A stretch of DNA of 64,000 bases from Rhizobium sp. 2MFCol3.1 (GCF_000377565.1 NZ_KB898358.1:186001-250000); one strand, 5' to 3'; numbered from the stretch's first letter, positions 1-9,892 are shown. The notes: a model not told the origin generated them from the sequence alone. A program made the numbers and translations.

Positions 1-531
1 CGGTCCTTCTATGGTCAGCGCGACCGCTGGCGCCGCAACCCGGTCTACGACCGCCCGGCAGCCGTCCGCCCGCCGCCCGGCCCTGGCTTCGACAATCCCG
101 GCCGTCCGCGTCCCGGCTATGATTACAACCGCCCGGGTTACGACAACAATCGCCCGCGTCCCGGCTTCGACAATGGCCAGCCCAATTTCGATCGTGGCCC
201 CGGTCGCGGTCCCGATTATGGCCGTGGCCCCGATCCGCGTCAGGACAACGGTGGCCGTCCGGGCCGCCCGCCGCAGTTTGACGATCAGTCCGGCCGCGCC
301 GGCATGCCTGGCCAGCCAGGCATGCCAGGTCAACCGGGTCAGCCCGGCCGGCGTGGCGAGGGCGGCCAAGGCGGTCAGGGAGGACAGGCCGGCCAGCCAG
401 GTCAGCCTGGTCAGCCAGGCCAACCCGGACAGCCGGGCTTCGATCGCGGCCCGGATCGTCGCGACCACGACCGCCGCCGCCCGCCGGTCTGCCAGCCGGG
501 CGATCCGAACTGCGGCCAAAACCAGCAGTGA
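1..531 (+). CDS. Gly/Pro-rich collagen-like protein, C-terminal part
   Basis: The reading frame is open from the first base to a TGA at 529-531, so about 176 C-terminal residues are visible and the start lies outside the window. The visible protein is almost all low complexity: first Arg/Pro/Gly/Asp-rich units such as RPGY, FDN and FDRGPGRG, then a run of Gly-X-Y triplets dominated by GQP, then a basic Asp/Arg stretch and a tail with two cysteines (CQPGDPNC). No enzymatic motif is seen. Such proteins in rhizobia are usually exported, but the signal peptide region is missing here, so location is inference. An overlapping frame at 11-619 is a shadow of this repetitive sequence. Confidence 0.7.
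   Translation, partial: RSFYGQRDRWRRNPVYDRPAAVRPPPGPGFDNPGRPRPGYDYNRPGYDNNRPRPGFDNGQPNFDRGPGRGPDYGRGPDPRQDNGGRPGRPPQFDDQSGRAGMPGQPGMPGQPGQPGRRGEGGQGGQGGQAGQPGQPGQPGQPGQPGFDRGPDRRDHDRRRPPVCQPGDPNCGQNQQ
304..441 (+). repeat. Collagen-like Gly-X-Y coding repeat
   Basis: A tandem array of short units encodes Gly-Gln-Pro and Gly-Gln-Gly triplets inside the first coding region. The DNA units (variants of ccaggtcag and ggccagccag) differ at synonymous positions, so this is not a very recent slippage product, but length change between strains is likely. Confidence 0.7.
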
Positions 532-556
532 TCAGGAATCAGCAGTAAGATTGAGA

Positions 557-586
557 GGGCGATCGAAAGGTCGCCCTTTCTGTTTT
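557..586 (+). terminator. Rho-independent terminator after the Gly/Pro-rich gene
   Basis: A GGGCGA/TCGCCC stem (557-562 with 571-576) around an eight-base loop is followed by tttctgtttt. It lies 25 bases after the stop codon of the upstream gene. Confidence 0.75.
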
Positions 587-731
587 GTCGGGAAGAAACG
601 AAAAGCCCGACGCTCCTGAGAGACGCCGGGCCTGAATTCGATCGGCTCGTGTTGAGGGGAGACGGCCGACCTGCCGCGAGGCGTGTTGCCTCGCTTGGGT
701 AGAAATGGGTGAAAGCGGAAATGGTTCCGCG

Positions 732-914
732 TCACCAGCCGGAAGCTGTATTTTTGCCGGATGCCATCAGGTCGCGCATGGCGGCATAGGGTCCGTGCAG
801 CATCTTCAGACGGCTCTCCTCCATCTTCGACAGCCGATGACGGCGCGCGAAATCATGCACGCTCCAGATCTCCCTGGGGCTGAAATCGTCTGCTGTTGCC
901 GAATGGATAGTCAT
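732..914 (-). CDS. Small helical protein of unknown function (60 aa)
   Basis: The ATG at 914 is chosen because the longer frame upstream (to 1133) runs into a terminator and the coding sequence of the neighbouring gene, while aggcaga lies just before this ATG. The product is about 60 residues, charged and probably helical (FARRHRLSKMEESRLKMLHG), with no signal peptide or membrane segment. Its FARRHRLS..EE pattern faintly recalls small rhizobial DUF3606-like proteins, but this is not a firm match. It could be a small DNA- or protein-binding factor; function unknown. Confidence 0.5.
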   Translation of the reverse strand: MTIHSATADDFSPREIWSVHDFARRHRLSKMEESRLKMLHGPYAAMRDLMASGKNTASGW

Positions 915-1044
915 TGTCTGCCTGTTTGATGCGCTGAATGAGCGAATAAGAGGCGCAACCGCCGCGACATATGTCAGATTTGTGACAAAGGCAACGAATA
1001 GCAGCCATGTTGAGACAAAATGGCTCGTTTCGCGCATGCCTACG

Positions 1045-1072
1045 AAAAAAGGCCCGCGACGGGCGGGCCTTT
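1045..1072 (-). terminator. Terminator of the GCG_CRPN gene
   Basis: On the minus strand a stem of GGCCCGC and GCGGGCC around a short loop is followed by a run of six T. It lies just after the stop of the gene at 1100-1423. Confidence 0.8.
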
Positions 1073-1099
1073 CGAGTGGTCGGTGCGATCGTTGGTCGC

Positions 1100-1423
1100 T
1101 CAGTAGCGATAGCCGTAGCCGTCGCGTGCCCATGGCGGCGGGCGATGGCCGCGTTCATAACGCCAGCCATAGCGTGGCGGCGGGCGGTGGCCCCAGCCGT
1201 AGTCGCGGTTGTAGCGGCGTTCGTAGCGCGGTGGCGGCGGGCGGCGCCAGTTCGGCCTGCAATCGCCCCAGGGCGTGACGTGGAAGCCACGGCCGCAGGC
1301 ATAGTCGACCTTCACGACATTGTTGTTTACGCCGCTCTGTACGGCGCCCATCGGCATGGCTTCGGCAACCGTGGCAGTAAGCCCGGTCAGTGCAATCGCG
1401 ATCGCGATAATTGTCTTGCGCAT
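1100..1423 (-). CDS. Secreted GCG_CRPN-type Arg/Pro/Tyr-rich protein
   Basis: The 107-residue product has a clear signal peptide (MRKTIIAIAIALTGLTATVAEA) of about 22 residues. After a short spacer comes CGRGFHVTPWGDCRPN, which matches the GCG...CRPN prefix typical of a family of short secreted proteobacterial proteins, and then a low-complexity tail of RRPPPPRYERR, GWGHRPPPRYGW and similar units. The two cysteines may form a disulfide in the periplasm. Nothing catalytic is visible and the role of this family is unknown. It is a single gene with its own terminator. Confidence 0.75.
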   Translation of the reverse strand: MRKTIIAIAIALTGLTATVAEAMPMGAVQSGVNNNVVKVDYACGRGFHVTPWGDCRPNWRRPPPPRYERRYNRDYGWGHRPPPRYGWRYERGHRPPPWARDGYGYRY

Positions 1424-1728
1424 CTCTGCACCTCATTCCTTATGCAAGTCCCTTGCACGTGGATTAGAGGGCCGCTCTGGTGAATGGAAGCTGAACCAAC
1501 CAAGGCATTATTGCGGCAGGCGACACAGGGTAAAAACACTGTGTTCAAAAGCGTTTGCCTTTGGCTAACGAGGTCTTAACTCCCCCTTAAATCGCCGCAT
1601 TTAAAGTTCAACCGGGTAAAGATGCGGCCAGCGTGATGCGGCCGCCGCATCCATCGGGCTTGAAGCCGGTGGATTGCGGGTTGGGGCAAACCTCGGTTTG
1701 CGATTGAAGCGAGGTTCAGCGGGCGTAA
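1424..1728. other. Intergenic region with two dyads, upstream of PBP1A
   Basis: This 305-base gap separates two divergent genes. It holds an ACACAG/CTGTGT inverted repeat at 1523-1544 with a ten-base spacer and a near-perfect dyad GATGCGGC-c-GCCGCATC at 1635-1651, whose left half also occurs as a direct copy at 1621-1628. Either could be an operator or an mRNA leader hairpin for the PBP1A gene. No small gene is seen. Confidence 0.4.
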
Positions 1729-4254
1729 ATGGCAGGCAGGGGCAGATCAGGCGATAGAATCGAACCATCCTTCAGCGGGCGCGAGCGCCGCGACGATGGC
1801 GATGATTTCGCGCTCGGCGCCGATGACCGCGTCGCCGGCGGCGGACGCCCCGTCAAGCGCACGGCGCAGAAGTCCGCCCCACGCCGCGAACCGCCCGCAA
1901 GGCGCGAACCCGATTCCGCCCGCTATGAAGATGATTACGACGACGAGCCGCGCTATCGCGAGCCGCCGCGCCGCCGCAACGGCGGTGGTGGTGGTAATGA
2001 TGGCAGGGGCAAGCGCCGGCGGCCGGCGCGTGAGGGGCTCGGCTTCTTCGGCCTCATCCGCCGCATGGTCTACTGGTGCATCGTGCTTGGCATCTGGGCC
2101 GGCATCGGGGTCACCGGTCTGGTCGTCTATTACGGCTCGCGCATGCCGAGCGCCAGCAGCTGGGAAATTCCCGCCCGTCCGCCCAACGTCAAGATCACCT
2201 CTGTCGATGGCAGCGTGATCGCCAATCGCGGCGCCACCGGCGGCGAAGCCTTGGCGCTGGAAGACATGTCGCCCTATATCCCCGAAGCGATCGTCGCCAT
2301 CGAGGACCGGCGCTTCTATTCGCATTTCGGCGTCGACCCCATGGGCCTCGCCCGCGCCTTCGTCACCAACCTGACCTCGGGCCACATGGTGCAGGGCGGC
2401 TCGACGCTGACCCAGCAGCTCGCCAAGAACCTCTTCCTCTCGCCGGACCGCACTTTAGAGCGTAAAGTCCAGGAAGTGCTGCTCTCCTTCTGGCTCGAGC
2501 AGAAATACACCAAGGACCAGATCCTTGCGATGTATCTGAACCGCGTCTTCTTCGGCTCCAATGCCTATGGCGTCGAGGCTGCCTCGCGGCGCTATTTCAA
2601 CAAGTCGGCGCGCGATGTGAATCTCGGCGAGGCGGCATTGCTGGCCGGTCTCGTCAAGGCGCCGTCGCGCCTGTCACCGGCGCGCGATCCGCAGGCCGCA
2701 AACGACCGCGCCCAGGTGGTGCTGCAGGCCATGCGCGACCAGGGCATGATCTCCGACGACGAGGTCAAGACCGCGATGTCGCAGACGCCAGCCAAGGCCA
2801 AGCGCTATTGGGACGGCGCCGGTCACTATGTGGCCGACATGGTCATGGACGAGCTTCCCGCGCTGATCGGCGACGTCAAGGAAGACATCGTCGTCGACAC
2901 CACCATCGACAAGACGCTGGAAAAGCGCGCCGAACAGTCACTCAACGACGTGCTCGGCAAGGACGGCGCCAAGCTCGATGCCTCGCAGGCAGCGCTGGTC
3001 TCGGTCGACGGCACCGGCGCGATCCGCGCGCTTGTTGGCGGCCGCGATTACGCCGACAGCCAGTTCAACCGCGCGGTCAAGGCCAAGCGCCAGCCGGGCT
3101 CCTCCTTCAAGCCTTTCGTCTATGCGGCAGCGCTCGAAAAGGGACTGACACCGTTCTCCGTCTTCAACGACGCGCCCATCCGCATCGGTGACTGGACGCC
3201 GGAGAACTACGAGAAGAAGTACAACGGCGAGGTCACGCTGGCGACAGCGCTGGCGAAATCGCTGAACACCGTCGCTGCCCAGCTGGTCATGTATGACGGC
3301 CCCGATCAGGTCATCAAGCTCGCCCACCGCCTCGGTATCGAGAGCGAGCTGCAGTCCAACGCCTCGATCGCGCTCGGCACCTCGGAAGTGTCGCTGACGG
3401 AGCTGACCGGCGCCTACGCCGCCTTCATGAACGGCGGCTACAAGGCAACGCCACATGTCATCCGCCGTGTGACGACGGCCGATGGCAGCAAGGTTCTCTA
3501 CGAAAACACCTATGACAACCCGCCGCGCGTTCTCTCTGAGGCGGTCGCCGCCAACATGAACGCGATGATGATCGGCGTCGTCGAGCAGGGAACGGGCAAG
3601 GCCGCGAAGATCCCCGGCTGGCAGGTCGCCGGCAAGAGCGGAACGACGCAGAACTCCCGTGACGCTCTCTTCGTCGGCTTCACCAGCAACCTGACCACAG
3701 GCGTCTGGTTTGGCAACGACGACGGCAAGCCGATGAAGAAGGTCACCGGTGGTGGTCTTCCGGCCAAGGCCTGGCAGGAATTCATGGTCGCCGCCCACAA
3801 GGGCCTGTCTCCCGCGCCGCTCTTCGGCAACGGCCAGTTCGTCAATCCGGCGGCACCCATCGATAACGGCCAGCCGATGGCGTCGAACGATCCAAACATG
3901 CAGCCAAATATGCAGGGCGGCATGCCCAACGACATGAATGGTAACATGACAGGCTCCACCGGTGGCATGCAGCCGCCCGTCGAGGATCAGGGCACCATCG
4001 GCAGCATCATTTCGGGCGTCTTCGGTGGCGGCGGCAACGATCAGCGGAGCCAGTATCCGCAGGCGCCGGTGCGCCGCGGTGGCCAGCAGCAGTCTCCGGT
4101 TTATGGCGGTCCGGTACCGCCCGCCGATGTCGCTCAGGACGAGGGTTATGGCTATGGAAATGCGCTGCCGCCGGGCGATGTCGGGGGTGGTCCGCAGCAC
4201 CAGCCGTACCAGCCGCGCCGCACCACGCTTCTCGACCTGATCATGGGTGAGTAA
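1729..4254 (+). CDS. mrcA: Penicillin-binding protein 1A (bifunctional class A)
   Basis: An 841-residue class A PBP that polymerises and cross-links peptidoglycan. Order: a basic, Arg/Pro/Asp-rich cytoplasmic tail (about 1-110), one membrane anchor (about 112-134), a GT51 glycosyltransferase domain with catalytic Glu192 in EDRRFYSHFG and the GGSTLTQQLAKN motif, then a transpeptidase domain with the SxxK serine near 458 (PGSSFKPF), an SLN motif and KSGTT as the KTG box. The C-terminal roughly 120 residues are unusual: Met/Asn/Gln/Gly/Pro-rich low complexity ending in a short hydrophobic LLDLIMGE. It is a single gene upstream of dnaK. Confidence 0.95.
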   Translation: MAGRGRSGDRIEPSFSGRERRDDGDDFALGADDRVAGGGRPVKRTAQKSAPRREPPARREPDSARYEDDYDDEPRYREPPRRRNGGGGGNDGRGKRRRPAREGLGFFGLIRRMVYWCIVLGIWAGIGVTGLVVYYGSRMPSASSWEIPARPPNVKITSVDGSVIANRGATGGEALALEDMSPYIPEAIVAIEDRRFYSHFGVDPMGLARAFVTNLTSGHMVQGGSTLTQQLAKNLFLSPDRTLERKVQEVLLSFWLEQKYTKDQILAMYLNRVFFGSNAYGVEAASRRYFNKSARDVNLGEAALLAGLVKAPSRLSPARDPQAANDRAQVVLQAMRDQGMISDDEVKTAMSQTPAKAKRYWDGAGHYVADMVMDELPALIGDVKEDIVVDTTIDKTLEKRAEQSLNDVLGKDGAKLDASQAALVSVDGTGAIRALVGGRDYADSQFNRAVKAKRQPGSSFKPFVYAAALEKGLTPFSVFNDAPIRIGDWTPENYEKKYNGEVTLATALAKSLNTVAAQLVMYDGPDQVIKLAHRLGIESELQSNASIALGTSEVSLTELTGAYAAFMNGGYKATPHVIRRVTTADGSKVLYENTYDNPPRVLSEAVAANMNAMMIGVVEQGTGKAAKIPGWQVAGKSGTTQNSRDALFVGFTSNLTTGVWFGNDDGKPMKKVTGGGLPAKAWQEFMVAAHKGLSPAPLFGNGQFVNPAAPIDNGQPMASNDPNMQPNMQGGMPNDMNGNMTGSTGGMQPPVEDQGTIGSIISGVFGGGGNDQRSQYPQAPVRRGGQQQSPVYGGPVPPADVAQDEGYGYGNALPPGDVGGGPQHQPYQPRRTTLLDLIMGE

Positions 4255-4348
4255 ACGCTTTGCCGCGCAACAAAAAACGTGCCTTCGGGCGCGCGGCGAA
4301 AATTAATTGCTGTTGGCTTCTTTTGCTGGTTTTCAGGACATTTCCCGC

Positions 4349-4380
4349 CTTGCAGTCGCGAAAACCCGTCCTTATATACG
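4349..4380 (+). promoter_or_regulatory. Heat-shock (RpoH-type) promoter of dnaK
   Basis: CTTG at 4349-4352, an 18-base spacer and CTTATATACG at 4371-4380 match the alphaproteobacterial RpoH consensus CTTG-N17/18-CYTATNTNNG at every fixed position. It lies about 110 bases before the dnaK start, leaving a 5' leader of about 100 bases. Confidence 0.85.
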
Positions 4381-4490
4381 CCGCATCACCGCAATCACGA
4401 TTGCGTCAAACGTAGAGACCCATCCCGTAAGGGGCTGTCATCGAAATGCCTTCCCGGGGTTCAGACAGCTTGCTTCAAGGAGTAAATGAC

Positions 4491-6407
4491 ATGGCAAAAG
4501 TAATTGGTATCGACCTCGGAACGACAAATTCCTGCGTCGCTGTCATGGACGGCAAGGACGCAAAGGTCATCGAGAACGCCGAAGGTGCGCGCACCACGCC
4601 TTCGATCGTTGCATTTTCCGAAGATGGCGAACGCCTCGTCGGTCAGCCGGCCAAGCGCCAGGCAGTCACCAACCCCACGGACACGCTGTTCGCAGTGAAG
4701 CGCCTCATCGGCCGCCGCTACGACGATCCGACGGTTGAAAAGGACAAGGGCCTCGTTCCCTTCGAGATCACCAAGGGCGACAACGGCGACGCATGGGTCA
4801 AGGCCCGCGGCACCGGCTATTCGCCTGCCCAGATCTCCGCGATGATCCTTCAGAAGATGAAGGAAACCGCTGAATCCTACCTCGGTGAAAAGGTCGAAAA
4901 GGCTGTCATCACCGTTCCCGCATACTTCAACGACGCACAGCGCCAGGCAACCAAGGATGCCGGCCGTATCGCTGGCCTCGAAGTTCTGCGCATCATCAAC
5001 GAGCCGACGGCGGCAGCCCTGGCCTACGGTCTCGACAAGAAGGACGGCAAGACGATCGCCGTTTACGACTTGGGTGGCGGTACCTTCGATATCTCGATCC
5101 TCGAAATCGGCGACGGCGTCTTCGAAGTGAAGTCCACCAACGGCGATACCTTCCTCGGCGGTGAAGACTTCGACATGCGTCTCGTCGAATACCTCGTTGC
5201 CGAGTTCAAGAAGGACAACGGCATCGACCTCAAGGGCGACAAGCTTGCTCTGCAGCGCCTCAAGGAAGCTGCTGAAAAGGCCAAGATCGAACTGTCTTCC
5301 TCGCAGCAGACCGAAATCAACCTGCCGTTCATCACGGCCGATGCAACCGGTCCGAAGCACCTGACGCTGAAGCTGACCCGCGCCAAGCTCGAAAGCCTGG
5401 TCGACGATCTCGTCCAGCGCACCATCGCGCCGTGCAAGGCAGCCCTCAAGGATGCTGGCGTAACGCCAGCCGAGATCGACGAAGTCGTTCTGGTCGGTGG
5501 CATGAGCCGCATGCCGAAGGTGCAGGAAGTCGTCAAGCAGCTGTTCGGCAAGGAGCCGCACAAGGGCGTCAACCCGGATGAAGTCGTCGCTCTCGGCGCT
5601 GCCATCCAGGCCGGCGTTCTCCAGGGCGACGTCAAGGACGTTCTGCTTCTCGACGTAACCCCGCTGTCTCTCGGCATCGAAACGCTGGGTGGCGTCTTCA
5701 CCCGTCTGATCGAGCGTAACACCACGATCCCGACGAAGAAGTCGCAGACCTTCTCGACCGCCGACGACAACCAGTCCGCCGTCACCATCCGCGTTTCGCA
5801 GGGCGAGCGCGAAATGGCCCAGGACAACAAGCTGCTCGGCCAGTTCGACCTCGTTGGCCTGCCGCCGGCACCGCGTGGCGTTCCGCAGATCGAAGTCACC
5901 TTCGATATCGACGCCAACGGCATCGTGCAGGTTTCGGCCAAGGACAAGGGCACCGGCAAGGAACAGCAGATCCGCATCCAGGCCTCCGGTGGTCTCTCCG
6001 ACGCCGACATCGAAAAGATGGTCAAGGACGCTGAAGCCAATGCTGAAGCCGACAAGAAGCGTCGCGAAGGCGTTGAAGCCAAGAACCAGGCCGAAAGCCT
6101 GATCCACTCCAGCGAGAAGTCGCTGAAGGATTACGGCGACAAGGTCACCGAAGCCGATCGCACCGCGATCTCCGACGCGATTGCCGCTCTGAAGACCTCC
6201 GTCGAGGCAACTGAGCCGGACGCCGAGGACATCAAGGCGAAGACCCAGACCCTCATGGAAGTGTCCATGAAGCTCGGTCAAGCGATCTACGAAGCGCAGC
6301 AGGCTGAAGGTGGCGCGGAAGACGCTTCCGCCGAAGCCGGCGATGACAATGTCGTCGATGCCGACTACGAAGAAGTCAAGGACGACGACCGTAAGAAGTC
6401 CGCGTAA
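4491..6407 (+). CDS. dnaK: Chaperone DnaK (Hsp70)
   Basis: A 638-residue Hsp70 that binds unfolded proteins in an ATP-driven cycle with DnaJ and GrpE. The ATG at 4491 is chosen over the longer frame from 4446 because the protein then starts [16 protein letters not shown], as in the family, with aaggag at 4477-4482. The ATPase domain shows the phosphate loops ([18 protein letters not shown]) and [10 protein letters not shown]; the substrate domain follows, and the helical lid ends in an Asp/Glu-rich tail ([13 protein letters not shown]). The upstream RpoH promoter implies heat induction. dnaJ follows after 85 bases. Confidence 0.98.
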   Translation: MAKVIGIDLGTTNSCVAVMDGKDAKVIENAEGARTTPSIVAFSEDGERLVGQPAKRQAVTNPTDTLFAVKRLIGRRYDDPTVEKDKGLVPFEITKGDNGDAWVKARGTGYSPAQISAMILQKMKETAESYLGEKVEKAVITVPAYFNDAQRQATKDAGRIAGLEVLRIINEPTAAALAYGLDKKDGKTIAVYDLGGGTFDISILEIGDGVFEVKSTNGDTFLGGEDFDMRLVEYLVAEFKKDNGIDLKGDKLALQRLKEAAEKAKIELSSSQQTEINLPFITADATGPKHLTLKLTRAKLESLVDDLVQRTIAPCKAALKDAGVTPAEIDEVVLVGGMSRMPKVQEVVKQLFGKEPHKGVNPDEVVALGAAIQAGVLQGDVKDVLLLDVTPLSLGIETLGGVFTRLIERNTTIPTKKSQTFSTADDNQSAVTIRVSQGEREMAQDNKLLGQFDLVGLPPAPRGVPQIEVTFDIDANGIVQVSAKDKGTGKEQQIRIQASGGLSDADIEKMVKDAEANAEADKKRREGVEAKNQAESLIHSSEKSLKDYGDKVTEADRTAISDAIAALKTSVEATEPDAEDIKAKTQTLMEVSMKLGQAIYEAQQAEGGAEDASAEAGDDNVVDADYEEVKDDDRKKSA

Positions 6408-6439
6408 GCGGCTCGCAACGGTCACGTTTGAAACTGACA

Positions 6440-6467
6440 TTCCGGCTGCTCACCATGGCAGCCGGAA
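6440..6467 (+). other. Intercistronic hairpin between dnaK and dnaJ
   Basis: A perfect ten-base stem (TTCCGGCTGC with GCAGCCGGAA) with an eight-base loop lies between the two genes. It has no strong T run, so partial termination or protection of the dnaK message, giving more DnaK than DnaJ, is a better reading than full termination. Confidence 0.6.
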
Positions 6468-6492
6468 ATCCATTTCCGGGGTCTGATCCTTA

Positions 6493-7620
6493 ATGGCAAA
6501 AGCCGATTTTTACGAAACGCTGGGTGTCGCCAAGACGGCTGACGAAAAAGAGCTGAAGAGCGCTTTCCGCAAGCTGGCGATGAAATACCATCCGGACAAG
6601 AATCCCGATGATCATACCGCCGAGCAGAAGTTCAAGGAAATCAACGAAGCCTACGAGACGCTGAAGGACCCGCAGAAGCGCGCGGCCTATGACCGCTACG
6701 GTCACGCGGCCTTCGAACATGGCGGCATGGGCGGCGGTGGCGGCGGTTTCGCCGGCGGCGGCTTCTCCGATATCTTCGAGGACATTTTCGGCGAGATGAT
6801 GGGCGGCGGCCGTGCAAGGCAGCGCTCGTCGGGCGGTCGCGAACGCGGCGCCGATCTTCGCTACAACATGGAAATTTCGCTGGAGGAATCCTTCTCCGGC
6901 AAGACGGCACAGATCAGGGTTCCGACCTCGATCACCTGCGACGTCTGTTCCGGCTCCGGCGCCAAGCCTGGCACCCAGCCGAAGACCTGCGGCACCTGCC
7001 AGGGCTCCGGCCGCGTCCGCGCCGCACAGGGCTTCTTCTCCGTCGAGCGCACCTGCCCGACCTGCCATGGTCGCGGCCAGATCATTCCCGATCCCTGCAC
7101 CAAGTGCCACGGCCAGGGCCGCGTCACGGAAGAGCGTTCGCTGTCGGTCAACATTCCGGCCGGTATCGAGGACGGCACCCGCATCCGCCTGCAGGGCGAG
7201 GGCGAGGCCGGCATGCGCGGTGGCCCGGCGGGCGATCTCTATATCTTCCTGTCGGTCAAGCCGCACGAGTTCTACCAGCGCGACGGAGCCGATCTCTATT
7301 GCGCGATCCCGATCTCGATGACGACGGCGGCCCTTGGCGGCACCTTCGATGTGGCGACGCTCGATGGCACCAAGTCGCGCGTCACGGTTCCCGAGGGTAC
7401 CCAGGCCGGCAAGCAGTTCCGCCTGAAGGGCAAGGGCATGCCGGTGCTGCGCTCCAGCCAGACCGGTGATCTCTACATCCAGATCCAGATCGAGACGCCT
7501 CAAAAGCTCTCCAAGCGCCAGCGCGAGCTGCTGCAGGAATTCGAGGAGCTGTCGTCGAAGGAGAACAATCCGGAATCGACGGGCTTCTTCGCCCGCATGA
7601 AGGAATTCTTCGAAGGCTGA
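6493..7620 (+). CDS. dnaJ: Co-chaperone DnaJ (Hsp40)
   Basis: A 375-residue type I DnaJ that stimulates DnaK ATP hydrolysis and hands it substrates. The J domain (about 4-70) holds HPD at 33-35, followed by a Gly/Phe-rich linker (about 77-105) and a cysteine-rich zinc region at about 149-209 with four CxxCxGxG repeats ([32 protein letters not shown]). The C-terminal beta domains follow. It shares the dnaK transcript and ends in a strong terminator. Confidence 0.98.
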   Translation: MAKADFYETLGVAKTADEKELKSAFRKLAMKYHPDKNPDDHTAEQKFKEINEAYETLKDPQKRAAYDRYGHAAFEHGGMGGGGGGFAGGGFSDIFEDIFGEMMGGGRARQRSSGGRERGADLRYNMEISLEESFSGKTAQIRVPTSITCDVCSGSGAKPGTQPKTCGTCQGSGRVRAAQGFFSVERTCPTCHGRGQIIPDPCTKCHGQGRVTEERSLSVNIPAGIEDGTRIRLQGEGEAGMRGGPAGDLYIFLSVKPHEFYQRDGADLYCAIPISMTTAALGGTFDVATLDGTKSRVTVPEGTQAGKQFRLKGKGMPVLRSSQTGDLYIQIQIETPQKLSKRQRELLQEFEELSSKENNPESTGFFARMKEFFEG

Positions 7621-7647
7621 TCGAAGATACTCAGTAAAAATTCAGGG

Positions 7648-7680
7648 GCCCGGTTGTTCGCGACCGGGCTTTTCTGTTTT
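7648..7680 (+). terminator. Rho-independent terminator of dnaKJ
   Basis: GCCCGGTTG and CGACCGGGC form a stem capped by a TTCG tetraloop closed by G-C, followed by ttttctgtttt. It is the clearest terminator in the window. Confidence 0.9.
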
Positions 7681-7829
7681 TGCATAGGGATAAACATATC
7701 TTTTGTGGTCGAAGAGACTCGACAATTCTATTGCTAGTCTCTTTATTAGATTTGTTGCATTCTTCCTGTATTGGGCCTCGAAAACGGTCTAGACTTGCAT
7801 TCCCTTTGGTAGCCTGTCCCGAGGTTGAT

Positions 7830-9725
7830 TTGGAACGCCGTCTCGCAGCTATTCTCGCAGTGGATATTGTCGGCTACAGCCGAATGATGGGTGCCGATGA
7901 GCGGGGGACCTTGGATGCGGTCAAGCTCTGCCGCGGCGAGGTCATCGATCCCAGGATCGCCAATGCCCGCGGCCGTGTGGTCAAGCACACCGGCGACGGC
8001 ATGCTCGTGGAGTTCTCCAGCATCGTCAACGCGGTCTCCTGCGCCAACGACGTGCAGCAGGCGATGGCGGCGCGCAACACGGCACTCCCTGAAGAGCGGC
8101 GCATCGAATTCCGCATGGGCATCCACCTTGGCGACGTCATCGTCGAGGACAACGACATCTTCGGCGATGGCGTCAATGTCGCGGCGAGGCTCGAGGCGAT
8201 CTGCGCGCCGGGCGGCGTGGCGATCTCGGCGTCGGCCCGCGATCACGTCGGCAGCCGGCTCGACCTGTCCTTCCAGGATCTCGGCCTCTTCACCCTGAAG
8301 AACATCGAGCAGCCCGTGCAGGTCTACGCCATCTCGGCGAAGCGCGCTCTGCCGCTCAAGGTCAATGCGGCGGCACTTGCGGCGGCCAAGGAGAAGCAGA
8401 AGCCGCTGGTCGCGGTGCTGCCCTTCTCCAACATGAGCGGCGATCCCGAGCAGGAATACTTCTCCGACGGCATCACCGAGGACATCATCACGGATCTGTC
8501 GAAGATCTCCAATCTCTACGTCGTCGCCCGCAACACCGCCTTCACCTACAAGGGCAAGTCGGTGCAGGTGAAGCAGGCGGCAGCCGAGCTCGGCGTCCAC
8601 TTCGTGCTGCAGGGCAGCGTGCGCAAGGCCGGTCAGCGGGTGCGCATTACCGGCCAGCTGATCGATGCGCGCAACGGCGCTCATCTCTGGGCCGATCGTT
8701 TCGATCGCGACCTGACCGATATCTTCGCCGTGCAGGACGAAATCACCCATGCGATCGTCGACCAGTTGAAGATCAAGCTGCTGCCGGAAGAGCAGGAAGC
8801 GATCGCCGCCGCGCCGACCACCAATGTCGAGGCCTACACCTATTATCTGCGCGGACGGCAGTTCTCGCACTCCTGGACTCGCCACTATCTGCTGATGGCG
8901 CGCCGCATGTTCGCGACCGCAGTCGCGCTCGACCCGAATTACGCCCAGGCCTATGCCGGCATCGCTGATTGCGAATCGACGCTTCGCGACTGGCACGCCG
9001 GCGAATACACGCTGAAAGGCATTCTGGAGCTCACCGCCAAGGCACTAGCGCTCGACCCCAATCTCGCCGAGGCGCATGCCTCACGCGGGCTGGCGCTGCA
9101 CCAGGATGGTCGCGACGGCGAGGCGCTGGTGGAGTTCGAAAAGGCGCTGGCGCTGGAGCCCGATCTCTACGAGGCGAACTTCCACTACGGCCGCTTCCTG
9201 TTCATGCAGGGCAAGTTCGAGGGCGCCATCACCTTCTTCACCCGCGCCAGCGAGATCCGGCCGGACGATTATCTCTCGCCGATCCACCTGACGAGCGCCT
9301 GCCGCTCGCTGGGGCTCTCGCGCGAGAGTGAGCATTGGGCCAGGGTCGGGCTGGAGCGCGCCGAGCGGGCGCTGGAGCTGCATCCCGAAAACGCCGGCCC
9401 CGCGCATCGCGGCGCGCTGGCGCTCGCCCATATGGGCCGCTTCGACGAGGCGCGCGAATGGGTCAAGCGCGCCCAGCTCATCGACCCCGATGATATCGTC
9501 GCGCAGTATAACGTCGCCTGCGTCCACGCGCTGATCGGCGAATGCGACCAGGCGCTCGACATCCTCGAGGCCCTGCTGCCGCAATCATCCTGCTACCAGA
9601 TCCTCTGGTTCAGCAATGATTCCGACCTCGATGCGGTGCGCGGCCACCCGCGCTTCCAGGCGATGCTCGACGCCATCGCCGCCTGCACCTTCCATCAGGA
9701 CGGGTTCCGGGTCGCGTCGGAATAA
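7830..9725 (+). CDS. Class III adenylate cyclase with TolB-like and TPR regions
   Basis: About 631 residues from a TTG at 7830 with gagg six bases upstream; the frame is open further upstream to 7680, but homology starts at ERRLAAILAVDIVGYS. The cyclase domain (about 1-190) has the two metal aspartates (D12 in VDIVGYS, D56 in TGDGML) and the transition-state pair N116/R120 in NVAARLE, so activity is likely. A TolB-like region follows, starting VAVLPFSNMSGD, and then TPR repeats to the C terminus. It lacks a membrane segment, so a soluble cAMP producer with protein-binding repeats is inferred. It lies just after dnaKJ but beyond their terminator and with its own AT-rich 5' region. Confidence 0.85.
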   Translation: MERRLAAILAVDIVGYSRMMGADERGTLDAVKLCRGEVIDPRIANARGRVVKHTGDGMLVEFSSIVNAVSCANDVQQAMAARNTALPEERRIEFRMGIHLGDVIVEDNDIFGDGVNVAARLEAICAPGGVAISASARDHVGSRLDLSFQDLGLFTLKNIEQPVQVYAISAKRALPLKVNAAALAAAKEKQKPLVAVLPFSNMSGDPEQEYFSDGITEDIITDLSKISNLYVVARNTAFTYKGKSVQVKQAAAELGVHFVLQGSVRKAGQRVRITGQLIDARNGAHLWADRFDRDLTDIFAVQDEITHAIVDQLKIKLLPEEQEAIAAAPTTNVEAYTYYLRGRQFSHSWTRHYLLMARRMFATAVALDPNYAQAYAGIADCESTLRDWHAGEYTLKGILELTAKALALDPNLAEAHASRGLALHQDGRDGEALVEFEKALALEPDLYEANFHYGRFLFMQGKFEGAITFFTRASEIRPDDYLSPIHLTSACRSLGLSRESEHWARVGLERAERALELHPENAGPAHRGALALAHMGRFDEAREWVKRAQLIDPDDIVAQYNVACVHALIGECDQALDILEALLPQSSCYQILWFSNDSDLDAVRGHPRFQAMLDAIAACTFHQDGFRVASE

Positions 9726-9892
9726 CGTGCAGGTAGAGTGCAACCGCGCAGGCGCTTCATTCCGGGACAGGGTGTGGCAGCCGCAATATTCGCGTTAACG
9801 CAAGCAATGAAAGCCGCTTTGCAGCGATCGCGAATATATTCAATATGCTCGAAGGGGAATACACGCACACTCACACACCGAGAGCAACTTCC

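Noticed and set aside
532..735. A 67-codon minus-strand frame after the first gene
   Set aside because: It overlaps a terminator and a second hairpin and has no family features.
2938..4200. A 420-codon minus-strand frame in the PBP1A gene
   Set aside because: Antisense shadow, no domain and no start signal.
4461..6440. A 659-codon open frame antisense to dnaK
   Set aside because: It mirrors dnaK codon bias in GC-rich DNA, gives no recognisable protein and has no ribosome site.
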